Shown here in pieces: positions 20,377 through 31,452 of a stretch of DNA of 64,000 nt (the stretch's first letter is position 1; each line of letters starts with the position of its first letter). Both the position numbers and the translations under genes were made by a program. The DNA comes from Plasmodiophora brassicae (Eukaryota > Endomyxa > Phytomyxea > Plasmodiophorida > Plasmodiophoridae). Below the pieces are notes generated by a model, which did no database searches, was not told the origin of the DNA, and was given only the letters and a program-made list of their open reading frames with translations. The stretch is taken from assembly GCA_039704465.1 (NCBI GenBank), contig JASFAU010000008.1, positions 62,001 to 126,000 of the forward strand, written 5' to 3'.

Positions 20377-22669
20377 CCGTGCGAGAAGCTATCTGATTCA
20401 GGACCGCCTTCATGACCAGGATTTTAATGTACTGCCGCACCTGGCGAATAAGCTTGCGAAGTACAATGCACATGATGGTTGGTCGCTCCCATTCGCGTTG
20501 CTCCTGATAGCCGTGGCTGAGGAAGAATTTAATGGGCATACAGGGGTGCTCAGCGCCATTGCTGATGCTCTGCAACGTCATCAAGAACGCGTTAACCGCT
20601 ACAATTCCAGAGAAATGACAATGCTGTTGCATTCGCTTGCCAAGCGTCGCATCAAGAAGCGCGTCCTGTTCAATGCCCTCGGCAATCGTGCTCTGGAGAT
20701 GATGCCCGGATTCTACCCACAGTGTGTCGCCAATACGGCATGGGCGTTCGCGAAATTGTCGATCCAGAACCGCGCCCTGTTCAATGCCCTCGGCAGACGT
20801 GCTCTGGAGATCATATCAGGATTCAACCCACAGGGTGTCGCCAATACGGCATGGGCATTCGCGGCATTGTCAATCAAGGACCGCGCCCTGTTCAAAGCCC
20901 TCGGCAATCGCGCTCTGGCGATTATCGCCGATTTCAACCCACAGGAGGTCGCCAATACGGCATGGGCATTCGCGACATTGTCGATCCAGAACCGCCCCCT
21001 GTTCAATGCCCTCGGCAGACGTGCTCTGGAGATCATATCAGGATTCAAGCCGCAGGAGGTCGCCAATACGGCATGGGCATTCGCGACATTGTCGATCCAG
21101 AACCGCGCCCTGTTCAATGCCCTCAGCAGTCGTGCTCTGGAGATCATATCAGGATCCAACCCACAGAATGTCGCCAATACGGCATGGGCATTCGCGGCAT
21201 TGTCAATCAAGGACCGCGCCCTGTTCAAAGCCCTCGGCAATCGCGCTCTGGCGATTATCGCCGATTTCAACCCACAGGAGGTCGCCAATACGGCATGGGC
21301 ATTCGCGACATTGTCGATCCAGAACCGCCCCCTGTTCAATGCCCTCGGCAGTCGTGCTCTGGAGATCATATCAGGATTCAAGCCGCAGGAGGTCGCCAAT
21401 ACGGCATGGGCATTCGCGACATTGTCGATCCAGAACCGCGCCCTGTTCAATGCCCTCAGCAGTCGTGCTCTGGAGATCATATCAGGATCCAACCCATCAG
21501 GATCCAACCCACAGAATGTCGCCAATACGGCATGGGCATTCGCGGCATTGTCAATCAAGGACCGCGCCCTGTTCAAAGCCCTCGGCAATCGCGCTCTGGC
21601 GATTATCGCCGATTTCAACGCACAGAATGTCGCCAATACGGCATGGGCATTCGCGACATTGTCGATCGAGAACCGCCCCCTGTTCAATGCCCTCGGCAAT
21701 CGAGTTTTGGCGATGATGGCCGAATTCAACCCACAGCAGGTCGCCAATACGGCATGGGCATTCGCGACATCGTCGATCCAGAACCGCGCCCTGTTCAATG
21801 CCCTCGGCAATCGTGCTCTGGAGATCATGGCCGATTTCAACCCACAGGGTATCGCCAATACGGCATGGGCATTCGCGACATTGTCGATCCAGAACCGCGC
21901 CCTGTTCAATGCCCTCGGCCGTCGTGCTCTGGAGATCATATCAGGATTCAAGCCGCAGGGTGTCGCCAGTACGGCATGGGCATTCGCGACAGTGTCGGTC
22001 GAGAACCTCGCCCTATTCAATGCCCTCGCCAACCGTGGTGTGGAAACCATATCTAAGTTCCACCCGCAGGACGTCGCCAATACGATGTGGGCATTCTCTG
22101 CTGTTCGGTACTACCCCGATGACAGGATCGTTGAAGCCATGGTCGGCCGCACGTGCTTCTTCTATTCAGATGGTTCCTTTTCCGATCAGCACCTTGTTCA
22201 GCTGCATTTATGGCGACTCTTCGTTGGGGAGAGCCGTTTTGAATCTATTGTCGATCGCGTATGCCACGTGAAGACGGACGTGATGGTGAGCAGTTTCAGG
22301 GATGCGATGTCCCGCACTATGCAACATGCATCGCGGATGGAGCATGAAGTCGTCGATGCTCTTTCGCGAATGTACCAACCAGGATATGTTGTTTCCGGAG
22401 ACATTTGCCCTGGTACTGGTTACTCTATTGACGCAGCGTTGCCTCAGGAGCGCATTGCTGTCGAAGTGAATGGCCCAACGCACTTCCTCCGAGATTACCT
22501 CTCCAATCGTGTCAGGTCGATGAATGGGGCTTCCCGGTTGAAGCGCTACTTACTTGAACGATACGGCTGGAGAATTGTCGACGTGAATTTCGAAGATTGG
22601 GACAAGACGCGCGGGGACCGTGAACAGCAACAGGAATTACTGCAGCAGCTACTCGCTCCATTTTCATAA
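20300..22669 (+). CDS. RAP-domain protein with thirteen 37-residue helical repeats
   Basis: Likely organellar RNA-binding protein. Thirteen tandem units of about 37 residues follow the pattern NPQ-VANTAWAFATL-SIQNRALFNAL (20640-22110), the alpha-helical repeat type (OPR/heptatricopeptide-like) found with RAP domains in algae, apicomplexans and other protists. The C-terminus is a RAP domain: SIDAALPQERIAVEVNGPTH, then SRLKRYLLERYGWRIVDVNF (residues 700-780), a restriction-endonuclease-like fold thought to act on RNA. The N-terminal part (LPHLANKLAKYNAHDG) matches the paralog at 38 kb. The frame begins with GTG right after a CACAG acceptor-like site, so the ATG is almost certainly in an unresolved upstream exon. 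Units are almost identical in DNA, pointing to recent expansion or gene conversion. By family, it would act on mitochondrial rRNA or mRNA. Confidence 0.88.
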   Translation: MVNPTPLHVLDGSLRDGWRPSPSDVDRARSYLIQDRLHDQDFNVLPHLANKLAKYNAHDGWSLPFALLLIAVAEEEFNGHTGVLSAIADALQRHQERVNRYNSREMTMLLHSLAKRRIKKRVLFNALGNRALEMMPGFYPQCVANTAWAFAKLSIQNRALFNALGRRALEIISGFNPQGVANTAWAFAALSIKDRALFKALGNRALAIIADFNPQEVANTAWAFATLSIQNRPLFNALGRRALEIISGFKPQEVANTAWAFATLSIQNRALFNALSSRALEIISGSNPQNVANTAWAFAALSIKDRALFKALGNRALAIIADFNPQEVANTAWAFATLSIQNRPLFNALGSRALEIISGFKPQEVANTAWAFATLSIQNRALFNALSSRALEIISGSNPSGSNPQNVANTAWAFAALSIKDRALFKALGNRALAIIADFNAQNVANTAWAFATLSIENRPLFNALGNRVLAMMAEFNPQQVANTAWAFATSSIQNRALFNALGNRALEIMADFNPQGIANTAWAFATLSIQNRALFNALGRRALEIISGFKPQGVASTAWAFATVSVENLALFNALANRGVETISKFHPQDVANTMWAFSAVRYYPDDRIVEAMVGRTCFFYSDGSFSDQHLVQLHLWRLFVGESRFESIVDRVCHVKTDVMVSSFRDAMSRTMQHASRMEHEVVDALSRMYQPGYVVSGDICPGTGYSIDAALPQERIAVEVNGPTHFLRDYLSNRVRSMNGASRLKRYLLERYGWRIVDVNFEDWDKTRGDREQQQELLQQLLAPFS
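20870..21550 (+). repeat. Higher-order 333-bp repeat within the RAP gene
   Basis: Three consecutive 111-bp units starting at 20870 are duplicated almost exactly at 21203. The second copy carries an extra 15 bases (a tandem duplication coding five residues) near 21490, so the next unit starts at 21551. This is a two-copy higher-order array inside a coding sequence. Confidence 0.9.
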
Positions 22670-24011
22670 TAGGTTCCCGTTGCCCCATTCGTTCTGAAGA
22701 TCTATATCTCGAGGCGTAGGCCCAAAGCTTGCATCAATACAGACACGGTTGCATTCGTTATCGCTACCTTACGTTTAAGGCTTTCGTCTGTGGTTGTATT
22801 TGTGGAGAAACAACGCTAGGCGGCGCCTAGTGCGACAGGAGAGTCGACCCGGGCCGGCCGCGATGCCAGTCACCCGAGCAGAGTGACGGTGCACAGTGCG
22901 CGACCACTCAGCTATAATGCAGTGCTCAGCGTCACCAGTCTGCATAGACATATGGGACACAATCAGATGCAGGCTGGGAGGCATTTTCAAAACTCCTGTT
23001 GTCGCCGGTTGAATTGTATGCGTTTCTGAGAGGCGTTTCGTTTCAAGGCGATGAATTGAGCTCCAACAGGCGCTTGGAGCACAATCGGTCCCAGGGGATT
23101 GAAGCTAGCGCCTTCGCTGGAATGTCGTCCACGTTTGTAGTCTACGCACAGTAGACGGGAAGCTGAATCCTTTTCACAGATATCTGGGACATCATCAGAT
23201 TCGCACTGTTCAAGGTGACGCATTCACCGGGTTGCCTGAACTGAACCGATTGTGGGCTATGGTCCATCTTGTTGCGTCGCTTACTGGTTATGTTTGCCGG
23301 GCGCACGCAGGGAACCCAATATGTCGTTCGCCTGCTGTGATGCAGGCGACGTCGTCGGAGCCGAACCGTTCGTTGTGAAGGGACGGGGTGCATGTCGAAT
23401 GCTGAGACCCACGAGAGTGTCGTGAAAAGGTGACATGTGCTGGAATACATCTCATGATTTGTTGAAGCGAGCCTGCTGCTTTCTGGCCAAGCGTCGCCCG
23501 TCGAACGATCCGCAATGCTTGCGCTGGTACCTAGCCGCGTTCCAGCGGACGTTGAACGACGTCTGAGACTCCTGCGATATACGTACGGCAGGGGGGTTTC
23601 CCTAAACAATAACGAACCTACCCACGTTGGCCAGGGGTATAGCCACGTCGTGTAAACGAAATCGCATTGGCGGAACGAGCAACGGATCCGGTTTCCCCGA
23701 ACTTCTTGATCCAACGCCGCCTTATTGTCGAAGGGAATTCGGCGAAGATCTCGGCAAGACGAGTCCAGCTGGTCAGACCAACCACAGGATAGGCGTACCT
23801 CGCGTACAACTTGGTGTTCGCAAAGGCATGCTACCGATTGATCCCTCCCGGCCGAGATGGGCGCAACGAGCACGTGGCACGTTTCCGCTACAATCGCCAT
23901 ACGCTGGGCGCTTCACAAATACTTTTATCAATATAAATACTTAGAGACGTACGTCGACGTACACAGGGGCGACGTTGCGCGTGTCGCACATGGCGCTGGT
24001 GTACCTGGTAC
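22670..24011. other. Spacer with a possible helix-turn-helix transposase relic near 23618-23809 (minus)
   Basis: On the minus strand the stretch TRLAEIFAEFPSTIRRRWIK followed by KFGETGSVARS looks like the N-terminal helix-turn-helix of a Tc1/mariner or IS630-type transposase. I see no continuing catalytic domain, so it would be a relic. The rest of the spacer shows nothing supportable. Confidence 0.35.
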
Positions 24012-26360
24012 CTAGTTCCAGGCCTCGAACATGTAGTCGCCATCGCGGATCTTGTCCTGCATGACCTGCAACGCCGTACTGGGCGACAGGTCATCGCCAC
24101 ACAGTACGTCGTTCGTCAGACACTCGAATACGGCGTTGGCCATCTGCGGACGACACATCAGCGGCCTGGCAAACGGAGGTCGGATCCCGATGCAGCGGGG
24201 GGCGTACAGCGATACTGCCACAGACGTAGAATTTGGCACTGGACCGCAGCAGACCTCGCAGCTCCACAGCGTGATCGCGCAGGGCGTCCTGCACATAACG
24301 ATACGGGTACTCGCCATGATCGTGTCGCGAAAAGGCGACTTCGAGCCGCGTGATGGCACCGGTCCCGTGAAACCGGGCCCATTCCCGACGGTACAGGTAC
24401 TCGTCGTCGTCGTCGCGGAACCCCATAAACACGAACACGCTGGTCGATCCTGCAGCACCAGCAGCAGCAGCAGCAGGCCGCATCAGACGCAGGCGGCAAA
24501 CGCGGACGTTCGCCCGTACCATGCGGGATGTGTTGCAGGAACGACCGGAACGGGGCGACGCCGACACCGCACCCGATCATGACCAGGTTGGGCAGCCTGA
24601 GGAAGGGCCGCCGCCCACGATGTCACAGGCACGACACGCATAGGCCTATCGATGGGCAATGTACCGTTCGGCCGGCAGGCGCAGTTGCTGAGAGCGACAG
24701 ACGAGCACGGGGATGGCAACCTCCTGGCCCAGATGGGCATGGAACCGCTCCGAGCACAGCTCCAGCCACTGTGTGCACAACCCCTGGAACGGCGTGCACA
24801 TCGGCCCACCCGTGCAGGCGTCCTCGGAGACGGCCACGACGATGTGTGCCGTCGACGGGTGCGACCGAGGCGACGACGCGATCGAGTAGCATCGGGTGCT
24901 CAGGGGCGACAGCGCCGACACCAGGCCGGAGGCGGACGGGCGCACGGACGCGTACCGGTCCAGGAGGTGCACCACGTTCGTGTACGAGTGCTGCAGGTCG
25001 GGCAGCGATAGGCCTCGCAGGCGTTCGGCATCGGCCGGGTCCGTCGCGAGCCGTGCGAGGCGGTCCACCAGGTCCCTGGTCGGGCAGGCCGATAGGTCCA
25101 GCGCGTACGTCAGCGCCCATCGAAGGGTGGAGGACGGCTCCTCGAGAAACTCGACCTGCGACAACGACCGCCCCTCATTACGACGACGACAACGACATCG
25201 GGCAGGGGTCAATGCCAAACCTGGACGACCTCGTCCCCCGACAGGCCGGTCACGCGGAGCATGGCGTCCACCGCGGCGGGCGAGTTCGCGCAAGGAACAG
25301 CGAGGCAATCGCCGGGGTCGTACGCGACATCGGGCGGCAGGTCGAATTCCAGGTGCAGGACGCGTCGCCGCGGCTTCTTGGACAGGTACTCGGCGGCCCG
25401 CAGCGTCGCCTTGACCACATCGGCACCATGGATGCGCCGGGCGGCGTCGAACCGGTACACCAGGTCGGCCTGAAACGCGTCAACGTCGGCCGGCTCCGGA
25501 GGCGTTGCCGGAAACGCGCCGGGCACGAACGCACATTGCACCGCGCAGCACTCGGCACTCGTAGCGGTGCACGGTTCACGACGACGGGACGCGCCCTGCG
25601 CACACACCATTGGACACTTCTGCACGAACGACAACGTAAACCGCATGCGAAACACGGGAGGGCATTGTGCGGCGAATGGATCGTGTGTGTGCAACCCCAA
25701 CGTGAGCAAACGGAAACGATACTGACAGCTTCCTCGATGTCGCTCGTCGTGACCCGCGGTACAACGATGCGGACCAGCTGGTCGATCCAGTCGTCGATGT
25801 CGGCGTCGCGTTTGGGTTCGTCCGCGGAATCGCCGTCGAGGCGTTCGACGAGGCGACGCGCGCCGAGCTCCTGCAGGCGCGCGTCGATCTTGCGGGTGAA
25901 CGCACAGAACGACGGCCACTGCGAATTGCCAATGCCGAGCACGGCGAACGACATCCACGACACGTCGTCCGGCGTCGGGTCGTCGAGGAACTCGTTGAAC
26001 TTGGCGGCGTTGAGCGGCGCGGCGCCAACCAGGAACGTGCTGGACACGATGACGACGACGCGAGGACGACGCGACAGAAAGAATTTGTACTGGTTCAGGC
26101 AGCAGCAATTGGACGAGACACCGGCCGCCTTCAGGCGCTCACAGAGCTGACGTGCGATGCCTGTGGGGAATGCCGTCCACCAGTCAGACACATGAGCGGC
26201 GCGTCCACGCGACTGATGCGGGCCACTAACGCAGCGCAACGCCGGTCTGCGACCCGAACAGAACGAGAACAGCGTCGTCGCGCGTACACGCCGGCGCGGA
26301 CGTCGACTCGCGTTGCGATGCAGGCCACGATCGCGTAGAACGCTGCACAGTCGTCGTCAT
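24012..26360 (-). CDS. Diflavin NADPH oxidoreductase (CPR/NDOR1 type)
   Basis: Electron-transfer flavoprotein with FMN-flavodoxin, FAD and NADPH modules. Exons in order: VLVLFGSQTG (FMN phosphate loop, near 26260), then FAVLGIGNSQWPSFCAFTRK and LGARRLVERLDGDSADE of the flavodoxin, YDPGDCLAVPCANSPAAVD and CYSIASSPR of the FAD domain (the family RxYSIASS block), LVMIGCGVGVAPFRSFLQH (NADPH binding, near 24560), KFYVCGS, and a C-terminus ending GDYMFEAWN at 24012. The aromatic near the end normally stacks on FAD. No N-terminal membrane anchor is seen, which favours a soluble NDOR1/Tah18- or methionine-synthase-reductase-like enzyme over a microsomal P450 reductase. Introns lie near 25200, 25680, 26200 and elsewhere, and their exact borders are not fixed. 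Start set at Met 26360. Confidence 0.8.
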
Positions 26361-26820
26361 GGCACGAACGCGGTCGGTCGGGCCCGACCCTGTCGCGCGA
26401 CTCGCGCACTTTTCAGGCGCTGCCGTCGCACCATCGCACAAAGGGCGCGCGGCACCGCCCATTTACCGTTCGCAGAGCGGCGTGCCCAGGCCCAGACACG
26501 GCGCCGGCCTCAGGTCGTCGCTCGATCCAACCCATACCAACTCGTTCGAGCACGCAAGACTCTACAAACGTAGGTACGGATGCGTGGATCCTCGGAAAGC
26601 GTCCATCGATGCGGACGTCAGCCCGCTGGGGGTGCCGGGAGTCACGAACCGATGTCCCACCCGGGAGCCGGGTGGTACCCCTACTGGCGTGGCCTGTGGC
26701 GCTGCGTCGCCGCCACCGTGTACTACTGGGCGGAATGGGCGCGGGTGCGCGACGGAGTTCGGAGTTGGCGCGCGTTGGGGTCGTCGTCCGCCCCATTCTT
26801 ATTTGTCCCTCGGCGTGTCC

Positions 26821-27244
26821 ATGGCACCAATGGCGACGACGCGCGCGGCCGTGCTGTTCATCGGCGCCATCCTGCTCGTGTCGATGATGTGCGTCGCTGA
26901 CGCCGCCAAGAACCACGCCGCCGGCGACAAGGCGTCCGGCGGAGAGTCCAAGGTCAAGCAGCAGTCGGCGCCCAAGAAGTCGCTCATTGATGCGAGCCAT
27001 TTCGACGTGGCGCGCCTGAAGGCGCAGCTGTTTGCATTGTCCACGGAAGTTAAAGTATGGCCACCCGGTGCGCACGTCCCGCAGCAGCACTAATCTGTCG
27101 ATACAGGACCTGCACACCAAGTCGCCGCACGTCGTCTACACGCTCGTGTTCGCCGGCGTTGTCATCGGCCTGCTTGCCGCCAGCCTCCTCGGCGGCAAGC
27201 AACGCAGCCGTGGCCCGAAGCTCGCCAAGCGGAAGCTGAAGTAA
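26821..27244 (+). CDS. Small secretory-pathway membrane protein, unknown family
   Basis: Two exons (26821-27054, 27107-27244) with a 52-bp GTATGG...ACAG intron give 123 residues. The N-terminus AAVLFIGAILLVSMMCVADA is a clear signal peptide. A charged Lys/Ser-rich stalk follows, then HTKSPHVVYTLVFAGVVIGLL, one membrane segment, and a basic tail (KLAKRKLK), giving a type I topology. The Lys-rich tail (KXKXX-like) hints at ER residence. I do not recognise the family. It lies between the diflavin reductase and the RING ligase, with no evident functional link. Confidence 0.65.
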
Positions 27245-27587
27245 CCCGTCGTCGTCATCCACCCAGCACGAATCCCGCCCGGTACGACTCCGCATTCGCC
27301 TATATTCGCCCAATACAGAACCGATTGCCTCCTCGGTGACGAATGCTTTCCTGCGGGGAGGTGCGAGCGTGTCGTCCACGCGGGAACGACATGTCGCTGT
27401 CGCCGTCCGCGTGTAGAGTGCAGTCCGCCGGGGCGACGTCGAAGCTAATCGCGGAGCGGATCCGCACTTGCAGTCGGGTATAGCGCGCTGCCGCACATCA
27501 CAGGCGTGCCAGGGTGGCCCTCGACGCAGTCGTGACGCGGGGCGGCCGACTCGTCGTCCGGGTACGTGGCCGCGCCCTGCCGCGGAC

Positions 27588-28165
27588 ATGAACCATCGCG
27601 CCCACGAACCCACCTACTTCTGCCACACGTGCAACGTCGAGGTTCGGCTCGGCGCGCGTCGGCCTGCGCGACGCGTCCTGACGGGCGTTTCGCTGTACAG
27701 ATCCGAAACGCGATCCGGGTCGACGACCAGTTCGAATGCCCCGTGTGCGGCCAGCATTTCGTGGAGATCGCCGAACACGGGCGGCGTCAGGCGTCGCCGC
27801 GCGTCGTGCACCTGACGACCAGCGTGCAGCTGTCGCCGCTCGTGACGGAATTCCCGTTCGTGCACATGCTGCCGCCCGCCCTGGACATCAACCAGATGAT
27901 GTCGGCGTTCGTCGCCCAGCTGTCCGCTGGGCAGTTCGCGCCGCCGCCTCGAGGCATCGACGTCGCGACCCTGGAGACGGCGACGATCACCGAGGCCGAC
28001 CTGGACCAACTCGTGTCCCGCGACTGCGCCGTCTGCCAATCCGAATTCGTCGCCGGCGACCACCTCACCAGCCTGCCCTGCGGCCACTCGTATCACCAGC
28101 ACTGCATCACGCCCTGGTTCGAGACGCACGACACCTGCCCGGTCTGTCGCGCGCGCGTGTCATAG
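27588..28165 (+). CDS. RNF126/RNF115-like RING-H2 E3 ubiquitin ligase
   Basis: Two exons (27588-27641, 27701-28165) give 172 residues. The N-terminal zinc finger of the RNF126/115 family is rebuilt by splicing: YFCHTCNVE before the intron, and VDDQFECPVCGQHFVEI after it. The C-terminal RING-H2 domain reads CAVCQSEFVAGDHLTSLPCG, then HSYHQHC and HDTCPVC with the expected C3H2C3 order. In animals such ligases handle cytosolic misfolded or BAG6-bound proteins. The protein is shorter than the human one (about 310 residues). An AATAAA lies at 28184. Confidence 0.9.
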
Positions 28166-28183
28166 CCCGGACGTCGCCCGTCG

Positions 28184-28189
28184 AATAAA
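28184..28189 (+). terminator. AATAAA polyadenylation signal
   Basis: Canonical hexamer 19 bases after the stop of the RING ligase. The following Era gene reads toward it on the other strand. Confidence 0.55.
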
Positions 28190-28241
28190 ATAGGCCTAAG
28201 TATATCCCACGGGAGCGCCTGTGCCCGCACAGGACGTTGCC

Positions 28242-29673
28242 CTATTCGAGTACGCGGTCGGGCGCCACGTCGCGCTCCATGGCTTGCATCTGTCTGCTGG
28301 TGCGGACGCGGACGCGGATCTTCACGATGCAGGCGCTGCCGAGCAGCGCCTCGATGTCCTGCTTGGCCCGGTCGGTGATCCACTGGATTGTGAGGCCTTT
28401 GGCGCCCACTATCATCTGCTGGTGGCGTTCGTTCGGGACGAAGACCGCGATCTCGAGGCGCACGAGGCCCTTGGGCGTGCGGGACAGGCTCTCGGTGCGG
28501 ATCAGGGCCTGGTACGGGATCTCCTGGTTCATGCGACCGTACATCTTCTCGCGGACGACCTCGCAGATGCGTTCCTGGATCGGCATGTCGGTGACAGCGT
28601 CGTTAGGGAACGCCCAGTCGCCCGGCTGGCTGGACTGGAGCAGGTACCGTTTGATGTCGTCAACGCCGTCGTTGTCGGCGGCCGACACCATGAACGTCTT
28701 GTCGAACGGGACCATCTCGTTCAGCCGGGCGGTCAACGGCAGCAGCTTGCGCTTCGGCCTCACCAGGTCGACTTTGTTCAGCACGAGCGACAGCTGCGAC
28801 CCGCAAGGCAGCCCTGCCCCCTCCTTCTTCTTCTTCAGCTCCGTCAGCAGATGCTCCTCCACGTTGCTGATCTTCTTCGCCGCATCAATCATCACCTATG
28901 GCAGCACGATCAGCAGCAGTCGCCGGACGGCCAGGACGACGATTAGGTAGGTACGAGGGTAACGTCCGCCTGCTGGATGGCGTCCCACGCGCTGGTAACC
29001 ATCTCCCGGAAGTACTTGGCCGAGTCGGCCAGCGGGACGATGCCGGGCGTGTCCAGAAACACGAGCTGGGTGAGGCCCTTGGAGTAGACGCCCTGGGCGA
29101 GCATTCGAGCAAACGTTAGCGAGCAGCAAAGGCGGAACGGCAGCCGGTCGTGGCGCGTCTTACGGCAACGTTGCGTCGCGTGGTGTTGGATTTACGGGAG
29201 ACCGCAGAGACCCTGTTGTTGATCAGCAGGTTCATGAGGGTGCTCTTGCCGGCGTTGGCGGATCCGATGATGGCGACGGTAGCGGAGCGCGGCTCGAGGC
29301 GCCGTGCAGTTGGGATCCGGTACACCCGACGAATGATCTCCTCCTTCGTGGGCAGCCTGGGCTCCGTCAGCGAACGCTCCGTCTCCGCATCGACGAACGC
29401 GTCGTCCCGAACCGGCACCACGCCGTCCTTTGCCATCATCGCTTCCAGTTTCGCAATCATGTCGTCCACCGTGATCTTCGGGTCGGCCAGCATCTTTTCT
29501 AGAAAATTGCCTTCTTCGTCGTCGTCGTCGTCGTTACGGACGTCATCCTCAGCGGGTGCCCATCGAGCCGTGGCGGATGGCCTGGCACCAGACAGCCACC
29601 TCCTCCTTCTGCAGGCATGGCGGCAGTCGACGCTAGGCCCGCGCAGACGGCCGGCGATGCGTCGGACAAGCAT
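28242..29673 (-). CDS. ERAL1: Era-type GTPase, mitochondrial (ERAL1-like)
   Basis: Ribosome-assembly GTPase that binds small-subunit rRNA. Three exons (29673-29164, 29092-28955, 28895-28242) join in frame to 433 residues, with introns of 71 and 59 bp. Motifs: G1 IIGSANAGKSTLMN, G2 KSNTTRRNVAGVYS (across intron 1), G3 LVFLDTPGI, G4 LVLNKVDLV, G5-like FMVSAAD. A C-terminal KH domain reads IVGAKGLTIQWITDRAKQDI. The Arg-rich N-terminus (MLVRRIAGRLRG) fits a mitochondrial presequence. The 100-residue acidic linker before G1 is longer than in bacterial Era. A farther in-frame Met at 29757 is less likely. Confidence 0.92.
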
Positions 29674-30121
29674 GGATGATGATGAGGAGGAGGAGCGCCC
29701 AGCGCAGGTCGTGTCGACGGCGTCGCGTGCAGCTCCGCACTTGCCGCACCTGCTCAACGATGCCGCGCGGCCCCGTCAGTATGTTCTTGTCGACGCGCGC
29801 ATTCCTACACGTACAGAGGCGTTACCCGCTCCGTGTGGACAACGTCGTGCATGGCACCACCGTCGTCGGTGGTCTGCAGCATTGCTGTCTCTGGCCACGA
29901 GCGCGCGTGGCCACTAGCGAGAGATGGAAATGACGGTCGAGCGTGTCAGGCGAAGCAGTGTTGGCACACGGGTAGGTGTACAGTGTACATTGAGCCAGCG
30001 GGCCTGCACTGCACAGTGCACACCTGCCCTGCAGCGGCGGAAACGTTCGTCACAAAATCGCGGAGGCACGCCGGAGCCAGAGCGCGCATTTCCGGGGAAG
30101 TCAACCGATTCGACGGGCGCG

Positions 30122-30301
30122 ATGGACGCCGAGGACCAGGTCGGGCGACGCCGGCCAGCGTGTCGGGTTGTGGACGGCGGCCGGACCACTGACGGGTGCA
30201 TTGCGCAGATGATGATGTTCGTCAACTACTTTGGCATCGGCTGCTTCATGATGATCGTCATGTACCACTTCGTGTCGGCCGCGTCCCGCAACAACTGGTG
30301 A
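30122..30301 (+). CDS. OST4: Oligosaccharyltransferase subunit OST4
   Basis: Minimal 36-residue membrane subunit of the ER N-glycosylation enzyme, made from an 18-base exon (30122-30139, MDAEDQ) and a 93-base exon (30209-30301) around a 69-bp intron. The spliced product shows MMMFVNYFGIGCFMMIVMYH then FVSAASRNNW. This matches the OST4 pattern of a short acidic start, one helix with F-N-G, and a YH followed by V near the C-terminal side. Length equals yeast OST4. Such genes are usually overlooked because of size and the tiny first exon. Confidence 0.85.
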   Translation: MDAEDQVGRRRPACRVVDGGRTTDGCIAQMMMFVNYFGIGCFMMIVMYHFVSAASRNNW

Positions 30302-30426
30302 TTGTCGATGGTGATCCAGGGCGTCCCCATCCACCGTAAATGTAAATGGGAAATTCGAACCAGTGTACCGAATTGAATGCTGTTCATTCAGGAATAATAA
30401 TATAGCGTCCGACTGGACGTGGCGTG

Positions 30427-31179
30427 TCAGTTGAGCATGTGCGATTCGTAGGTCGGGATCATGTACTTGATGTTGATGAAGGCGTCGTCGCCGCCGTGTA
30501 CCTCGAACAGCTCGAGGGTCTCCTCGATCAGGTCGCTGACGTTGTCGTGGTTCCGCTGCCCGTAGTCCATCTGGTCGCTGTTGCCGCGGTTCCTGTCCTT
30601 GAACATGTTGAACACGGGCAGGATTTGCCTGTAGTACGGTACCAGGGCCTGGCCGACCATGGCCGCCGACGTCACCAGCTGCTGCAGCACGCCAATGATC
30701 CTGCACATGATCTCCTTGTCGCGCGTGTTCAGCGCCGTCTTGATCGGGATGATCAGCTGCGGGATGACGGGCAGGATCTTGCTGCCGCCCTTGGCCAGCA
30801 GGTCCTTGGTGCCCTGCAACGCCAGGAACTTGTACGGCTCCTGCTTCTCGCGTAGGCCATCGAAGAAGATGGGCAGGTAATGGTGGTAGTCCAGCTTCTC
30901 GATGTCCTTGACCTTCCAAAGCACTTTCCGGGTGGCGCCGTCGAACGACACCTGCAGGGGCAGGTCGCCGCGGTCGTAGAACCGGCGGAACTCGGTCGGC
31001 GTCCTGTTGTCGCGGACGCGCAGCGGGTTCGTCTTGGGCGGCGGCGCCGGCACCCGCACCTTGGGTTTCGCCAGGCTCGAGCACGCGCCGCCCTTGCCGA
31101 TCAGCATCTGGTAGTACCCGCGGCGCGGGTGCTTCAGCAACTCCTCCGCCTGCTTCTGGTGGATCTGCAGCGTCGTCAT
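30427..31179 (-). CDS. PACRG: Parkin co-regulated gene protein, axonemal inner junction
   Basis: PACRG is a microtubule-associated helical-repeat protein at the A/B tubule inner junction of flagellar doublets. The single-exon 250-residue frame contains [74 protein letters not shown] and the C-terminus [20 protein letters not shown]. All are conserved family blocks in the right order, and length matches. Presence of this gene is strong evidence for a motile flagellum in the life cycle. Confidence 0.96.
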   Translation of the reverse strand: MTTLQIHQKQAEELLKHPRRGYYQMLIGKGGACSSLAKPKVRVPAPPPKTNPLRVRDNRTPTEFRRFYDRGDLPLQVSFDGATRKVLWKVKDIEKLDYHHYLPIFFDGLREKQEPYKFLALQGTKDLLAKGGSKILPVIPQLIIPIKTALNTRDKEIMCRIIGVLQQLVTSAAMVGQALVPYYRQILPVFNMFKDRNRGNSDQMDYGQRNHDNVSDLIEETLELFEVHGGDDAFINIKYMIPTYESHMLN

Positions 31180-31452
31180 GTTGGCGTCCGCCCACCCAAT
31201 GCCGCCGCCGCCTATCTGCGTCTACACTAATGACACACTGGCGATCGGTACCGCGACGGCTGGCTTAACGGGCAGCGCTATGTGTATAGGTAGTTCTAGC
31301 AGGTACCGACTTTGTACCAGCACACGAGAGCGGGCAGCGCCTCGACAGGCGCTCGTACGACCGTACCCGACCAAACGCAGGTTCCATTACAACGGAGCGT
31401 CTGTACTTTATTATTGATGGGTTCCGGGGCCAGCACGCGCGCTCTCTCCTAT

